From the NCBI RefSeq assembly GCF_025264625.1, contig NZ_CP093313.1, forward strand, positions 868,001 through 932,000: 64,000 bases of DNA. Direction: 5' to 3'. The stretch is from Occallatibacter riparius (GTDB lineage Bacteria; Acidobacteriota; Terriglobia; Terriglobales; Acidobacteriaceae). A model generated the notes under the pieces. It worked only from the letters and a program-made list of their open reading frames with translations. It ran no database searches and was not told the origin of the DNA. Within the stretch, counting starts at the first letter, position 1, and every line of letters starts with the position of its first letter. Positions 45,323 through 53,702 of this stretch are shown one piece after another. The position numbers were made by a program, and so were the translations under genes.

Positions 45323-46297
45323 CTACTTGTTCACCGCCGCGGCGGAGAAGTAGAGGTCGACGTTGCCCTTGTCTACCAGCGTCGTGCCGGTGTCGACGAA
45401 GACGGGGTAGGGCGAGAACCAGTCGGTGCGAAAGTCCTTGTTGAGCTGGGAAGGCTTGGCTTCAGTGACATCGTGCAGCAGCACGAGGCCGGAGTAGCCC
45501 ATGGTGTAGGGTTTTTGCGCGATGGTGGAGTCGATGGTGCCATCGCGAACCGCGTTGAGGGTGCCGTCGTCGGTATCCCATGCGATGACGGTACGGTCGG
45601 TCGCCTTTGCGTTCTTGAGGGCGTCGGCCACGGGCTTGCCGGAGATAGCTTCGAGGCAGACGAAGGCATCGATTTTCTGGGCGCCGGTTTTGGCGAGAAG
45701 CTGCGCGGCCTGATCGGAGGCGGTTTTGGCATCGCCTTTCATGTCGATGATCTGGACCTTGATGCCGGGCTGGGTGTTAAGGACTTGCTTGAAGCCGGAG
45801 AGGCGATCCTCCAGGTTGGGCTGCCCGGGCATGGTGAAGAAGGCGACGTTGCCCTTGCCGTTGAGCTTGTCGATGAGGCGACTGCCACCGAGGCGTCCTG
45901 CCTGAATGTTGTTGGTTCCGATGAAGTAGAGACGGCGGGTGGCGGGGGCGTCGGAATCAACGGTGATAACGGGAATGCCGTTGCGGATGGCGGAGTCGAT
46001 ATCGCGCTCAAGAGTGGAGACATCGGCGACGGAGATCAGAATGCCGGCGGGCTTTTCGCGGATGGCGGTCCGCAGCGCGTCGAGTTCGGCTGAGGGGTCG
46101 TAGGTGTTCGGGCCGGCGACTTTGGCCTGCACGTTGTAAGCGGCTGCCGCCTTGTTGAAGCCGTTGGCGACGGTCTGCCAGTAGGGCAACTGCACGTTGG
46201 CTGCGATGAGGTAGTAAACCTCGGGGGGCTTTCCGGTGTTGCAGCTGGTGGTGAATGCCAGTACGAGTGACGCCAGGGCCAGGGCGATCTTTCTCAT
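45323..46297 (-). CDS. Sugar ABC transporter substrate-binding lipoprotein (orphan)
   Basis: A 324-residue ribose-type (RbsB/LacI fold) binding protein. A lipobox FTTSC gives lipidated Cys 19 or so. The motifs YWQTVANGFNKAA, VSTLERDIDSAIRNGIPVITVDSDA, GTNNIQAGRLGG and the hinge DGTLNAVRDGTIDSTIAQKPY are typical. ATG 46297 follows GAGGGA; it is preferred over 46309. No permease or ATPase of this type is nearby, so it may be a sensor or pair with genes elsewhere. Confidence 0.88.
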   Translation of the reverse strand: MRKIALALASLVLAFTTSCNTGKPPEVYYLIAANVQLPYWQTVANGFNKAAAAYNVQAKVAGPNTYDPSAELDALRTAIREKPAGILISVADVSTLERDIDSAIRNGIPVITVDSDAPATRRLYFIGTNNIQAGRLGGSRLIDKLNGKGNVAFFTMPGQPNLEDRLSGFKQVLNTQPGIKVQIIDMKGDAKTASDQAAQLLAKTGAQKIDAFVCLEAISGKPVADALKNAKATDRTVIAWDTDDGTLNAVRDGTIDSTIAQKPYTMGYSGLVLLHDVTEAKPSQLNKDFRTDWFSPYPVFVDTGTTLVDKGNVDLYFSAAAVNK

Positions 46298-46588
46298 GGG
46301 TTCCCTCACTTTGACCAGAGTTAGGCAATCGGCACGTCAGGTGAGGCGCGCGGCCGGGGAGAGGGGCGCGAGGGGCGGAGCAGTCGACCGTGGGCACGGA
46401 CGCTTGCAGTTCGTGGGCGGGGGCTACTTCTGGCCCGCGTGCCGGTACTAACCGACGTTGCGGATCAACCTGGGGACCGGTTGTCACCGCTGAAGCATTG
46501 TAACGCTAAATGGCTCAGGGAGAAGGGCGAAGGAATTACGAGCAGGCGTGGGGGTCCCGAAAGATCAGGGAGGGAGTGGAGGCGGTCT
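46298..46588. other. Divergent spacer upstream of padR
   Basis: The spacer between the binding protein gene (-) and padR (+). Apart from the padR promoter region (listed separately) I see GC-rich, featureless sequence. No gene is apparent. Confidence 0.45.
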
Positions 46589-46624
46589 GTAGACAATCTA
46601 CGGCCTTGGCGGTAGAGTGTCTAC
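46589..46624 (+). promoter_or_regulatory. Two PadR-type operators on the padR promoter
   Basis: Two copies of GTAGA-N3-TCTAC (46589-46601 with CAA, 46612-46624 with GTG), 23 bases centre to centre. TAGACA (46590-46595; 5 of 6 with TTGACA) lies in the first, and TAGAGT (46613-46618; 4 of 6 with TATAAT) in the second, 17 bases apart. The operators thus cover -35 and -10. The predicted transcript would start only about 5 bases before the ATG, leaving no room for a ribosome site. Confidence 0.65.
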
Positions 46625-46630
46625 ATCCTT

Positions 46631-46984
46631 ATGACGAACGCTGAACCTTATCGGAATCGGATTGAGTTGCTGCAGGGGACGCTGGACATGCTGATTTTGC
46701 AATCGCTGCAGTGGGGGCCGATGCACGGCTACGGAATTGCGCAGGCGATCCGGGTGAAGTCGAGCGAAGTGCTGCAGGTGGAGACGGGGTCGCTGTATCC
46801 GGCGCTGCACCGGCTGGAGCGGCAGAAGTGGGTGAAGTCGGAGTGGAAGCTGACGGAGAGCCGGCAGCGGGCGAAGTTCTACCAGATCACAAGCAAAGGC
46901 AAGGAGCAGCTGACGGCTGACCACGACCGCTGGCAGACGATGGTGCGCGCGATTGCCGCGGTGATGGAAGAGCAGCGGAGTTAG
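46631..46984 (+). CDS. PadR-family transcriptional repressor
   Basis: A 117-residue winged-helix regulator. It reads LLQGTLDMLILQSLQWGPMHG then IAQAIRVKSSEVLQVETGSLYPALHRLERQ and WVKSEWKLTESRQRAKFYQIT, all PadR hallmarks. There is no ribosome site before the ATG, which fits a near-leaderless transcript. It probably represses itself and the permease gene that follows 26 bases after its stop, through the palindromes at 46589-46624. Confidence 0.93.
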   Translation: MTNAEPYRNRIELLQGTLDMLILQSLQWGPMHGYGIAQAIRVKSSEVLQVETGSLYPALHRLERQKWVKSEWKLTESRQRAKFYQITSKGKEQLTADHDRWQTMVRAIAAVMEEQRS

Positions 46985-47010
46985 CGGGAGTAGGACGGAG
47001 ACGGGGCGCT

Positions 47011-49722
47011 ATGAGGCTTTGGGGTTGGGAGCGGCGGAAGGATGATCTGAGCGAGGAGCTTGAGGCGCATCTGCGGATGGCAGTGGAGGATCGCGTGGGG
47101 CGTGGAGCGAGTCCGGAGGAGGCGCGGGCCGAGGCGATGCGAGAGATGGGGAACGCTCCACTGGTGGCCGATGTGACGCGGGAGCAATGGGGCTGGGGGT
47201 GGCTGGAACGCATGGGGCAGGACGTGCGCTACGCAATGCGGCAGTTGCGGAAGAGTCCCGGGTACACGGTGACGGCGCTGCTGACGCTGACGCTGGCGGT
47301 GGGGGCGAATACGGCGATCTTCGGGCTGTTTTATGCGCTGCTGCTGCGAAGCCTTCCGGTGGATCGGCCGGACCAGATTGTGCAGGTGAAGCTGCAACTC
47401 GGGACGGGCGGCGTGAAGGGCGAGCCGAGCCCGCTGGTGTCGGACGGGATGTATGACCTGCTATCGAAGACGCAGACATCGTTTACGGGCCTGTGCGGCT
47501 GGCAGGAAGACACTTTGAATCTGCATGAGGGGGATGGCACGCAGCCAACGCCGGCGGCCGCTCTGACAGGGGAGTGCATGCGGGTGTTGGGGCTGCATGC
47601 GGCGGCGGGACGGCTGCTGCAGGATGCGGATGACAAGGCGGGCGGTGCGGCAGAGGGGTATCCCGTGGTGCTCGGGTACGACTACTGGAGGACGCATTTC
47701 GGGGCCGATCCTGGGGTTCTGGGAAGGGTGATGGAATTTGGCGCGAGCTTTCGCGCGGGAGCGGCCAAGGGCGTGGTGGTGGGAGTGATGGCACCGGGCT
47801 TCGAGAGCGTGCAGGTGGGCGGGCGGCCGAATTTTTATGTACCGCTGGCGATGACGGATCCACACAGCACGCATAACCTGAGCTCGTTCAATATGAGTCT
47901 GATCGCCCGGCTGAGGGACGGGGTGAGTGCGCAAGCCGCGGAGGCGCAGGTGGACGCGGTGTTCCAGGCGAAGCTGAAAGAGGAGAAGAATCTGCGGTTC
48001 TTCACCTTTGTGGGCGGCCGATTTGCGGAAGCCGACCAGGTGCATGCGCTGGCGACGCCGGGGAGAACGGGCTACTCGTATCTGCGGCAGGAGTATGAGA
48101 AGCCGCTCTACCTGATTGAGGGGATGGTGGGGTTGTCGCTGCTGGTGGCGTGCGCATACCTGGCGATGCTGGCATCGGGGCGGGCGCTGGCGCGGCGGCG
48201 GGAGCTGGCATTACGCATGGCGCTGGGTGCGAGCCGGTGGAGTGTGGCCGCGCAGCTGACGTGGGAGAGCGTGCTACTGGCGGTGGCGGGTGGCGGGCTG
48301 GGTACTTTGTTTGCGTGGATTGCGGAACGCGGGCTGGTGGCGCTGATGCGTCCTTCGTGGAGCGAGAACCTGGAGCTGCATGCGGGGCCGGGCGGGGCGG
48401 TGCTGTTGTTCACGCTGGCGCTAATGGGGCTGACGGTGATGCTGGCGGGGGTGTGGCCGGCGTGGCGCGCGAGTAAGGTGGATCCGGCGAGCGACATAAA
48501 GGAGGGCGAGGCGTCGATTGCGGGAGGCCGGAGGCCGCGGATGGGCACGCTGCTGGTGCCACTGCAGATTGCCTTCTCGCTGGTGATGGTGACGATTGCA
48601 GCGCTGATGGGAACGACGGTGACGCGGCTGCTGGCGGTTGATCCGGGGTTCAGGACGAGCGGGGTTACGATCTTGAGCGCAGATTTCTCGCCAAGGCGTT
48701 CCAACTTCTCCGACGGCGTGCACCACGGACCGCCACCCGCCGCGCTGTTTATCGCGCTGCTCGATAAGGTGCAGCACACGCCCGGTGTGGAGAGTGCGAG
48801 CATTTCGCTGGCGTATCCGCTGGGCGGCGGTACTTACATGGAGAACGTGTCGTCTCAACCGAGCACGGGCGGCACAAGGACCGACAACAATCTCACGCAG
48901 CTTGCGGTGACGCCCGGCTATCTCGACACCATGGGCGTGCCGATGCTTGCTGGACGAGACTTCACGCTCGACGATCGCGGCGAGAAGCTGACCGTTTGCA
49001 TCCTGAACCGCAGCGCTGCGGACTATTTCTTTCCGGGCGGGGATGCGCTGGGCGGCACTGTGACGATGGGCAGGGACGCCACGATGCGCGTGGTGGGAAT
49101 CGTGGGAGATACGCTTTACAACGACTTACGACAGAAGGCGCCGCGGATGATCTACCAGCCCTATCTGGAGTACGGAATCTCGAATCCCTTCGCCCACTTC
49201 GAAGTGCGGGCGCGCGATGCGGGGACGGCGGTGAGCGCGGTGCGGAATGCGTTTCGCGAGCTGGCTCCAGATGTGGCGGTGGACAAGCCGGTGACGATGC
49301 AGGAGCTGGTGTCGAACTCGATGGGGCGGGAGCGCATGGTAGCGCTGCTGGCGGGGTTCTTCGCGCTGCTTACGCTGGCGCTGACCGGGATTGGGCTGTA
49401 TGGCGTGTTGAATTACGGGGTGGTGCGGCGGCGGACGGAAATTGGCGTGCGCATGGCGCTGGGTGCGACTCCGAGCGGCGTGGTGACGATGATTCTGCGC
49501 GAGGCGATGCGCCTGGTGCTGCCGGGAGTGGCGTTGGGCGCGGCAGGCGTTTGGGGTGCGACGCGGCTGCTCAACGTGATGCTTTACGGAGTGACGGCGC
49601 TGAATCCGTGGGCGTGTGCTGGGAGTGCGGCCGTGCTGCTGGTTTCGGCGTTAATGGCGAGTGTGCTGCCGGCGCGACGGGCGGCGAAAGTGGATCCGAT
49701 CAAGGCGTTGCGGTTTGAGTAG
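47011..49722 (+). CDS. ADOP-type permease (MacB/FtsX family) paired with PadR
   Basis: A 903-residue protein of the acidobacterial duplicated orphan permease type. A short N-terminal cytoplasmic 'permease prefix' (RRKDDLSEELEAHLRMAVEDR, about 10-60) precedes a first helix at about 90. A large MacB-like periplasmic domain and an FtsX bundle (about 370-480) follow, then a second helix, a second periplasmic domain (about 560-760) and a second FtsX bundle (about 780-890). It has no ATPase of its own and none lies nearby. The role is unclear; relatives may export peptides or lipids. Confidence 0.92.
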   Translation: MRLWGWERRKDDLSEELEAHLRMAVEDRVGRGASPEEARAEAMREMGNAPLVADVTREQWGWGWLERMGQDVRYAMRQLRKSPGYTVTALLTLTLAVGANTAIFGLFYALLLRSLPVDRPDQIVQVKLQLGTGGVKGEPSPLVSDGMYDLLSKTQTSFTGLCGWQEDTLNLHEGDGTQPTPAAALTGECMRVLGLHAAAGRLLQDADDKAGGAAEGYPVVLGYDYWRTHFGADPGVLGRVMEFGASFRAGAAKGVVVGVMAPGFESVQVGGRPNFYVPLAMTDPHSTHNLSSFNMSLIARLRDGVSAQAAEAQVDAVFQAKLKEEKNLRFFTFVGGRFAEADQVHALATPGRTGYSYLRQEYEKPLYLIEGMVGLSLLVACAYLAMLASGRALARRRELALRMALGASRWSVAAQLTWESVLLAVAGGGLGTLFAWIAERGLVALMRPSWSENLELHAGPGGAVLLFTLALMGLTVMLAGVWPAWRASKVDPASDIKEGEASIAGGRRPRMGTLLVPLQIAFSLVMVTIAALMGTTVTRLLAVDPGFRTSGVTILSADFSPRRSNFSDGVHHGPPPAALFIALLDKVQHTPGVESASISLAYPLGGGTYMENVSSQPSTGGTRTDNNLTQLAVTPGYLDTMGVPMLAGRDFTLDDRGEKLTVCILNRSAADYFFPGGDALGGTVTMGRDATMRVVGIVGDTLYNDLRQKAPRMIYQPYLEYGISNPFAHFEVRARDAGTAVSAVRNAFRELAPDVAVDKPVTMQELVSNSMGRERMVALLAGFFALLTLALTGIGLYGVLNYGVVRRRTEIGVRMALGATPSGVVTMILREAMRLVLPGVALGAAGVWGATRLLNVMLYGVTALNPWACAGSAAVLLVSALMASVLPARRAAKVDPIKALRFE

Positions 49723-49763
49723 GGGGACATGGGGACAAAGGGACAAAGTTACAAAGAGGGAGG

Positions 49764-50159
49764 CTAAACCTCGGCCTCGTCTCGGCAATAAATCTTCGCC
49801 CAACTCGGCGCGAATGGCGGCAATCTTACCGGTTCATACCACTGCCCCTGGGCGGGAAAGCCGGGAATGTTACTTTGCATCTGCGCGATCAGGCTCTCGT
49901 ATCCTTCGTCGCCCTCTCTGACTTCAATTCCGAAATCGGTACACTCGATAACAAAACAGATCTGGTCATAGGAAAAGAGGTCCCGCTTATACGCGAATAC
50001 GCGGGCCACCTGATCCCACGCAAGTCGGATCACTTCGTCCCCGTCTTCACGGCTGACGGTTTGGGCTATACCAGCGTCATCGCAGTGAATAGAGAACTTT
50101 GCAAGCTCCTTACTGCGATTCGCATACCAGTCGCGGACTTGCTTGAAAATGCCCATCAT
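49764..50159 (-). CDS. Conserved hypothetical soluble protein
   Basis: A 131-residue protein beginning MMGIFKQVRDWYANRSKELA. It contains GDEVIRLAWDQVARVFAYKRDLFSYDQICFVIE, a beta/alpha pattern, and ends KIYCRDEAEV. The extended frame up to 50360 crosses terminator hairpins and is not used. I do not recognise a named family; the general look recalls small immunity-type proteins, but there is no toxin nearby. It lies between the permease gene (+) and rplI (-). Confidence 0.6.
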   Translation of the reverse strand: MMGIFKQVRDWYANRSKELAKFSIHCDDAGIAQTVSREDGDEVIRLAWDQVARVFAYKRDLFSYDQICFVIECTDFGIEVREGDEGYESLIAQMQSNIPGFPAQGQWYEPVRLPPFAPSWAKIYCRDEAEV

Positions 50160-50229
50160 GGCCTGCCGCTTTCGCCTTGCCTGATTGATATTGGCTTCGA
50201 TTGTAGTCTGCGGTCTGCATAACGAAGAC

Positions 50230-50258
50230 AAAAACGCCTCCCGAGTGAGGGGAGGCGT
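50230..50258 (-). terminator. Intrinsic terminator of the rpsF-rpsR-rplI operon
   Basis: On the minus strand, a 9-bp stem ACGCCTCCC/GGGAGGCGT with a 7-base loop is followed by TTTTT. It lies about 110 bases after the rplI stop codon. Confidence 0.75.
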
Positions 50259-50276
50259 GGGTTGGTGCTCTCCCAC

Positions 50277-50305
50277 ATCTCCGGACGATAAGACTGTCCG
50301 GAGAT
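50277..50305. terminator. Second hairpin downstream of rplI
   Basis: A perfect 10-bp stem ATCTCCGGAC/GTCCGGAGAT with a 9-base loop, between rplI and the terminator above. It has no T-tract and may act with it. Confidence 0.5.
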
Positions 50306-50369
50306 ATGGGGCACGGAGGTTGGCGTGGCACGAATGGCGCCGAAGGCGGAGTGGCCGCACCGCAGGTGC

Positions 50370-50864
50370 TTATTCGGCGGCGGCGGTTTCCGCGGGGGCT
50401 TCGGTGGCGGTTTCTTCGCCAGCTTCGCCGGTTACCTTCACCTTGACGTGCGCGGTGACTTCGCGGTGCAGCTTGACCGAGACTTCGTGGTTGCCGAGCG
50501 CCTTGATGGCATCGCCGAGAACGATCTTGCGGCGGTCGATGTCGAAGCCCTTGGCAGCGAGCTCGGAGGCGATGTCGGCCGAGGTGACGGAGCCGAAGAG
50601 GTGTCCGCTCTCACCGGACTTGCGGGTGAAGGTGAGTACGACCGGCTCTAGCTGGGCCAGGAGGGCTTCCGCCTGGACCTTCTCCGTGGCAGAGCGGCGG
50701 GCAGCGGCGGCCTTCATCTGCTCGATGACCGCCTTGTTGGCCGCGGTGGCCTGCAGCGCCAGCTTGCGGGGCAGCAGGAAGTTGCGGCCGTAGCCGTCGG
50801 CAACCTTCACCACGTCTCCGCGGTGGCCGAGGTTGGCTACGTCTTCTTTCAGGATGACTTCCAT
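50370..50864 (-). CDS. rplI: 50S ribosomal protein L9
   Basis: A 164-residue protein. MEVILKEDVANLGHRGDVVKVADGYGRNFLLPRKLA is the classical N-terminal domain; the C-terminal domain ends near residue 148. A tail of Ala/Glu/Thr follows (GEETATEAPAETAAAE), longer than usual. The ATG at 50864 has GGAG about 8 bases upstream. It is the last gene of a rpsF-rpsR-rplI operon. Confidence 0.97.
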   Translation of the reverse strand: MEVILKEDVANLGHRGDVVKVADGYGRNFLLPRKLALQATAANKAVIEQMKAAAARRSATEKVQAEALLAQLEPVVLTFTRKSGESGHLFGSVTSADIASELAAKGFDIDRRKIVLGDAIKALGNHEVSVKLHREVTAHVKVKVTGEAGEETATEAPAETAAAE

Positions 50865-50933
50865 GTTGGTTTCTCCAAGGCCGAGCGGCAATCCGAGCGG
50901 CCGGTGATGCAGAGGGCTTGTTGTTCAGTCCCT

Positions 50934-51021
50934 CAGGGGCTAAAGCCCCGGAATTTTTTGGGGGCTCGGTGATCGTCAGGGCTAAAGCCCTGACCTACCA
51001 GTCGTGCCCTGATACAAAGCG
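50934..51021. repeat. Palindromic repeat R3, copy 3 (within an operon)
   Basis: AGGGGCTAAAGCCCCGG and CAGGGCTAAAGCCCTGAC flank a T-run, and CCCTGATACAAAGC ends the element. It fills much of the 187-base rpsR-rplI spacer and so must be transcribed. Confidence 0.75.
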
Positions 51022-51051
51022 GCGACCGTCAGGCCGCGGCCATCTTTCGCC

Positions 51052-51447
51052 TTAGTGACGGGTGGCGAAGGGCAGCAGGGCGATGTTGCGGGCCTGCTTG
51101 ATGGCGCGGGTGAGGCGGCGCTGGTGGGTGGTGCAGACGCCGGTGAGACGGCGAGGCACGATCTTGCCGCGCTCGGCTACGAAGCCCTGCAGGAGGCGCA
51201 CATCGCGATAGGGGATGGCGTCGATCTTTTCGGTGCAGAACTTGCAGACCTTCTTGCGGCGGAAGAACTTGCCGCGTCCGCCGGGGCCGCCAGGGCCACC
51301 GGTGCGGGGTCCCCGGGGTCCGCCGGGACCGCCGGAGCTCGGACGATCAGGACGATCAGAGCTGGGACGTTCGGGACGGTCGGAGCTGGGACCGCTTTGT
51401 GCAGGTGCGCCGGACTCGGGCGCCTTTGCTTGTGTTTCGTCAGCCAT
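51052..51447 (-). CDS. rpsR: 30S ribosomal protein S18, with N-terminal extension
   Basis: A 131-residue protein. The S18 core (about 55-131) has [11 protein letters not shown], the [19 protein letters not shown] block and [18 protein letters not shown]. The first 55 residues are a Pro/Gly/Ser/Arg-rich extension with repeats of SSDRPDRP and GGPGGP, absent from typical S18 proteins of about 75 residues. CKFC...CTTHQ could bind zinc. GAGGAA lies before the ATG. Confidence 0.96.
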   Translation of the reverse strand: MADETQAKAPESGAPAQSGPSSDRPERPSSDRPDRPSSGGPGGPRGPRTGGPGGPGGRGKFFRRKKVCKFCTEKIDAIPYRDVRLLQGFVAERGKIVPRRLTGVCTTHQRRLTRAIKQARNIALLPFATRH

Positions 51448-51489
51448 GGTGATTCCTCTTATTCTTTGCTGTTTCCGGCCGTGCCGGAG

Positions 51490-51575
51490 GATCTTGTCAG
51501 GGCTTAGGTTTTAGGGGTTAGGGCTTAGAACGGCGCATTGCCGCTGTTTTCTAATCCCTAAGACCTAATCCCTAA
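51490..51575. repeat. Word repeat between rpsF and rpsR
   Basis: GGGCTTAGGTTTTAGGGGT and TTAGGGCTTAG, then, inverted, CTAATCCCTAAGACCTAATC and CCTAATG. The two arms can pair into a long imperfect hairpin. Confidence 0.65.
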
Positions 51576-51583
51576 TGCTGCTT

Positions 51584-52021
51584 TTAGGCGCTGGCCGGGG
51601 CAGTCTCGGCGGGCTCGGCGGCAGGCGCAGCCGGAGCGGCCGGGGCAGCAACGGGGGCTGCGGCGGCGGGCTCGGCGCTGAGCTTGCGGCGCGAGGCGCG
51701 GATGGCTTTGATCTTGGCCAGGCGCTTCTCTTCCTCATCCATGCGCACGGTGATGAACTTGATCACAGGCTCGGAGACGCGGAGGCGGCGCTCCAGCTCG
51801 TGCACCGTGGCGCCGTCGGCCTCGATGGTGAGCAGAATGTAGTTGCCGTCGTTAAACTTGCGGACGAGATAGGCGAGCTTGCGGCGGCCCATCTTCTCCG
51901 TCGACTTGACTGTGCCGCCGCCATTGGTGACGGTGGTGGCAAAGCCAGCGATCAGCTTGTCGACATCCTCTTCGGCCGCGTCGGGCCGAACGATGAACAT
52001 TACTTCGTATACACGGGACAT
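51584..52021 (-). CDS. rpsF: 30S ribosomal protein S6, with Ala/Pro-rich tail
   Basis: A 145-residue protein starting MSRVYEVMFIVRPDAAEEDV, with GRRKLAYLVRKFNDGNYIL and LERRLRVSEPVIKFITVRMDE of the S6 fold (about 1-98). Residues 105-145 are an Ala/Pro/Glu low-complexity tail. The ATG at 52021 was chosen over the frame start at 52126, which lies in the word repeat. It is the first gene of the operon. Confidence 0.96.
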   Translation of the reverse strand: MSRVYEVMFIVRPDAAEEDVDKLIAGFATTVTNGGGTVKSTEKMGRRKLAYLVRKFNDGNYILLTIEADGATVHELERRLRVSEPVIKFITVRMDEEEKRLAKIKAIRASRRKLSAEPAAAAPVAAPAAPAAPAAEPAETAPASA

Positions 52022-52070
52022 CCGGTTTCTCTTTCCGCCGCTTGAAGCGGCAGTGACGCCGCTCCAAGCG

Positions 52071-52186
52071 GCAGTGATCAGTGAACAGTGGTCAGTGATC
52101 AGACCATGTTCCAGTTTTTTTCTCACCGCAATCGCCAGTCAGGAGTCGTTTTACTCTGACCACTGAACACTGACCACTGATCACTG
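52071..52186. repeat. Word repeat (CAGTG/CACTG) between pth and rpsF
   Basis: Left arm GCAGTGATCAGTGAACAGTG and GTCAGTGATC (from 52071) and right arm CTGACCACTGAACACTGACC and ACTGATCACTG (to 52186) are inverted and slightly varied copies. The right arm covers the pth stop codon (52181-52183). Confidence 0.75.
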
Positions 52187-52825
52187 TTCCTTGCGGTTAA
52201 ACTCGTTCATCGCGGGGCCTGGTCCGTCGTGGATGATGCGGCGGGCAGCGGTTGCAACCCGATCGAGCACCTCGTCCATGACGGTCAGATCACGCTTGCT
52301 CATCGGCGAAAGCAGGTAATCCTTGCCACCCCGCCGACTTGCCCCGGCTGCAATGGCTTCGGGAGGAAGATCCTGCCCGACGCCGATGCGCAGCCTCAGC
52401 CATTCCTGACTGCCGAGAGCGGAAGTTACGCTGCGGGCTCCGTTGTGGCCGGCCGGCGAACCGCGCTCTCTGATCTTGAACGTCCCCAGCGCCAGGTCGA
52501 GCTCGTCGTACATGATGAGCAGGTCCTGCTGCGGGTCCGCTTCGAACTCCTGAACCAGGGCGGACACGGAAGCGCCGCTCAGGTTCATATAGGTCTCCGG
52601 CTTGGCCAGGATGACTTCGCGTCCTGCGATGCGGCAGGTGGCGGTCATTGCCCGGCAGCGCCGGTTCTGGACCACAACGCCTTCTTGAACGGCGATGCGG
52701 TCGATAGCCATGAACCCCGCGTTGTGGGGGGTCCATAAATAATCCGGGCCGGGATTGCCGAGGCCAACCAAAAGGAAGGGGCCCCGGCGAATCGGTTGCG
52801 GCACGGACTGACTTGCGTCGGCCAA
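52181..52825 (-). CDS. pth: Peptidyl-tRNA hydrolase
   Basis: A 214-residue esterase that frees tRNA from stalled peptidyl-tRNA. It has LLVGLGNPGPDYLWTPHNAGF (catalytic His 34), KPETYMNLSG, MYDELDL (Asp), GSPAGHNGARSV and the C-terminal lid. The start is a TTG at 52825, three bases after the rplY stop; GTG 52804 is an alternative. The first 12 residues are variable. The stop codon lies in a word repeat. Confidence 0.95.
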   Translation of the reverse strand: MADASQSVPQPIRRGPFLLVGLGNPGPDYLWTPHNAGFMAIDRIAVQEGVVVQNRRCRAMTATCRIAGREVILAKPETYMNLSGASVSALVQEFEADPQQDLLIMYDELDLALGTFKIRERGSPAGHNGARSVTSALGSQEWLRLRIGVGQDLPPEAIAAGASRRGGKDYLLSPMSKRDLTVMDEVLDRVATAARRIIHDGPGPAMNEFNRKEQ

Positions 52826-52828
52826 GAG

Positions 52829-53515
52829 TTACTTCTTGCCTTCCTTCTTGGCGGCAGCGGCGTCGTCGGTCTTGCCCTTCTTGGCGACTTCGGGCTCGGC
52901 CGTGGTGCCGGCAGTGGCGACGGTGGCTGCATCCACAGCCGCGGGAGCTTCTTCGCGGATGGAGACAACGTGGGCGACCGTGGTGTCTTCGTCGTCGAGG
53001 AACTTGATCTTGTCCGAGTGCGGCAATTCGCTGACGCGCAGGACCTGATGCAGGTCGAGGTTGGAGATGTCGACGTCGATGTGGCTCGGGATATCGCCGG
53101 GGAGGCACTCGATTTCGACTTCACGCAGAACCTGGTCGAGGATGCCGCCGTGGGTCTTGACGCCGACGGAGGTTCCGACGAGCTTGATGGGCACGCTGAC
53201 GCGCAGGACCTTGTCGAGGGCGATGCGCTTGAGGTCAATGTGGATCAGCTTGTCGTTGATGGGCTCGCGCTGCCAGTCGACGATCATGGCCTTGGCGGCA
53301 TTGGCCTGCTCGCCGAGGGTGACGTCGAAGATGGTGTTATGGCCGGACTCGGAGAAGAGGATCCGGGAGATCGCCTTGGGATCGACTTCAACGGCGACGG
53401 GCTCGTGGCCAGCGCCATAAAGGACAGCGGGAATCTTTCCGGCGCGGCGAACGCGGCGCGCGGCATTCTTGTTGAACTTGCCCTGACGGGGCGTAGCTAC
53501 GACGACTTCAGGCAT
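52829..53515 (-). CDS. rplY: 50S ribosomal protein L25/general stress protein Ctc
   Basis: A 228-residue CTC-type L25. The 5S-rRNA-binding part (about 1-95) has RRVRRAGKIPAVLYGAGHEP and NDKLIHIDLKRI; the C-terminal TL5-like domain ends near residue 190. A Lys/Ala/Glu tail follows (KKGKTDDAAAAKKEGKK). It is encoded upstream of pth on the same strand, 3 bases apart, a frequent arrangement. Confidence 0.96.
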   Translation of the reverse strand: MPEVVVATPRQGKFNKNAARRVRRAGKIPAVLYGAGHEPVAVEVDPKAISRILFSESGHNTIFDVTLGEQANAAKAMIVDWQREPINDKLIHIDLKRIALDKVLRVSVPIKLVGTSVGVKTHGGILDQVLREVEIECLPGDIPSHIDVDISNLDLHQVLRVSELPHSDKIKFLDDEDTTVAHVVSIREEAPAAVDAATVATAGTTAEPEVAKKGKTDDAAAAKKEGKK

Positions 53516-53550
53516 TCTTCTCTCTTTTCTTGTCGGGCACGGGGTGATGC

Positions 53551-53702
53551 AGCTTGGAGCTTGTAGCCGGTAGCTTGTAGCTTTCGGTTACTGCCGTGAG
53601 CTGATCCTTCCGCTCCCTTTGTTAAGCGGCTTCGGGTAAAACCGCGATGTTTGGTCAAACCCGAGCGCTAGCTACTGGCTACGGGCTACAAGCTACTGGC
53701 TA
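53551..53702. repeat. Word repeat (TAGCTTGTAGC) between prs and rplY
   Basis: Left arm AGCTTGGAGCTTGTAGCCGG and TAGCTTGTAGC (53551-53581), right arm GCTAGCTACTGGCTACGG and GCTACAAGCTACTGGCTAG (53665-53703). The arms are inverted variants. The right arm contains the TAG stop of prs. Confidence 0.75.

Noticed and set aside
36073..51021. A CRISPR array made from the repeated hairpins
   Set aside because: Copies are kilobases apart, of unequal length and without regular spacers; no cas gene is present.
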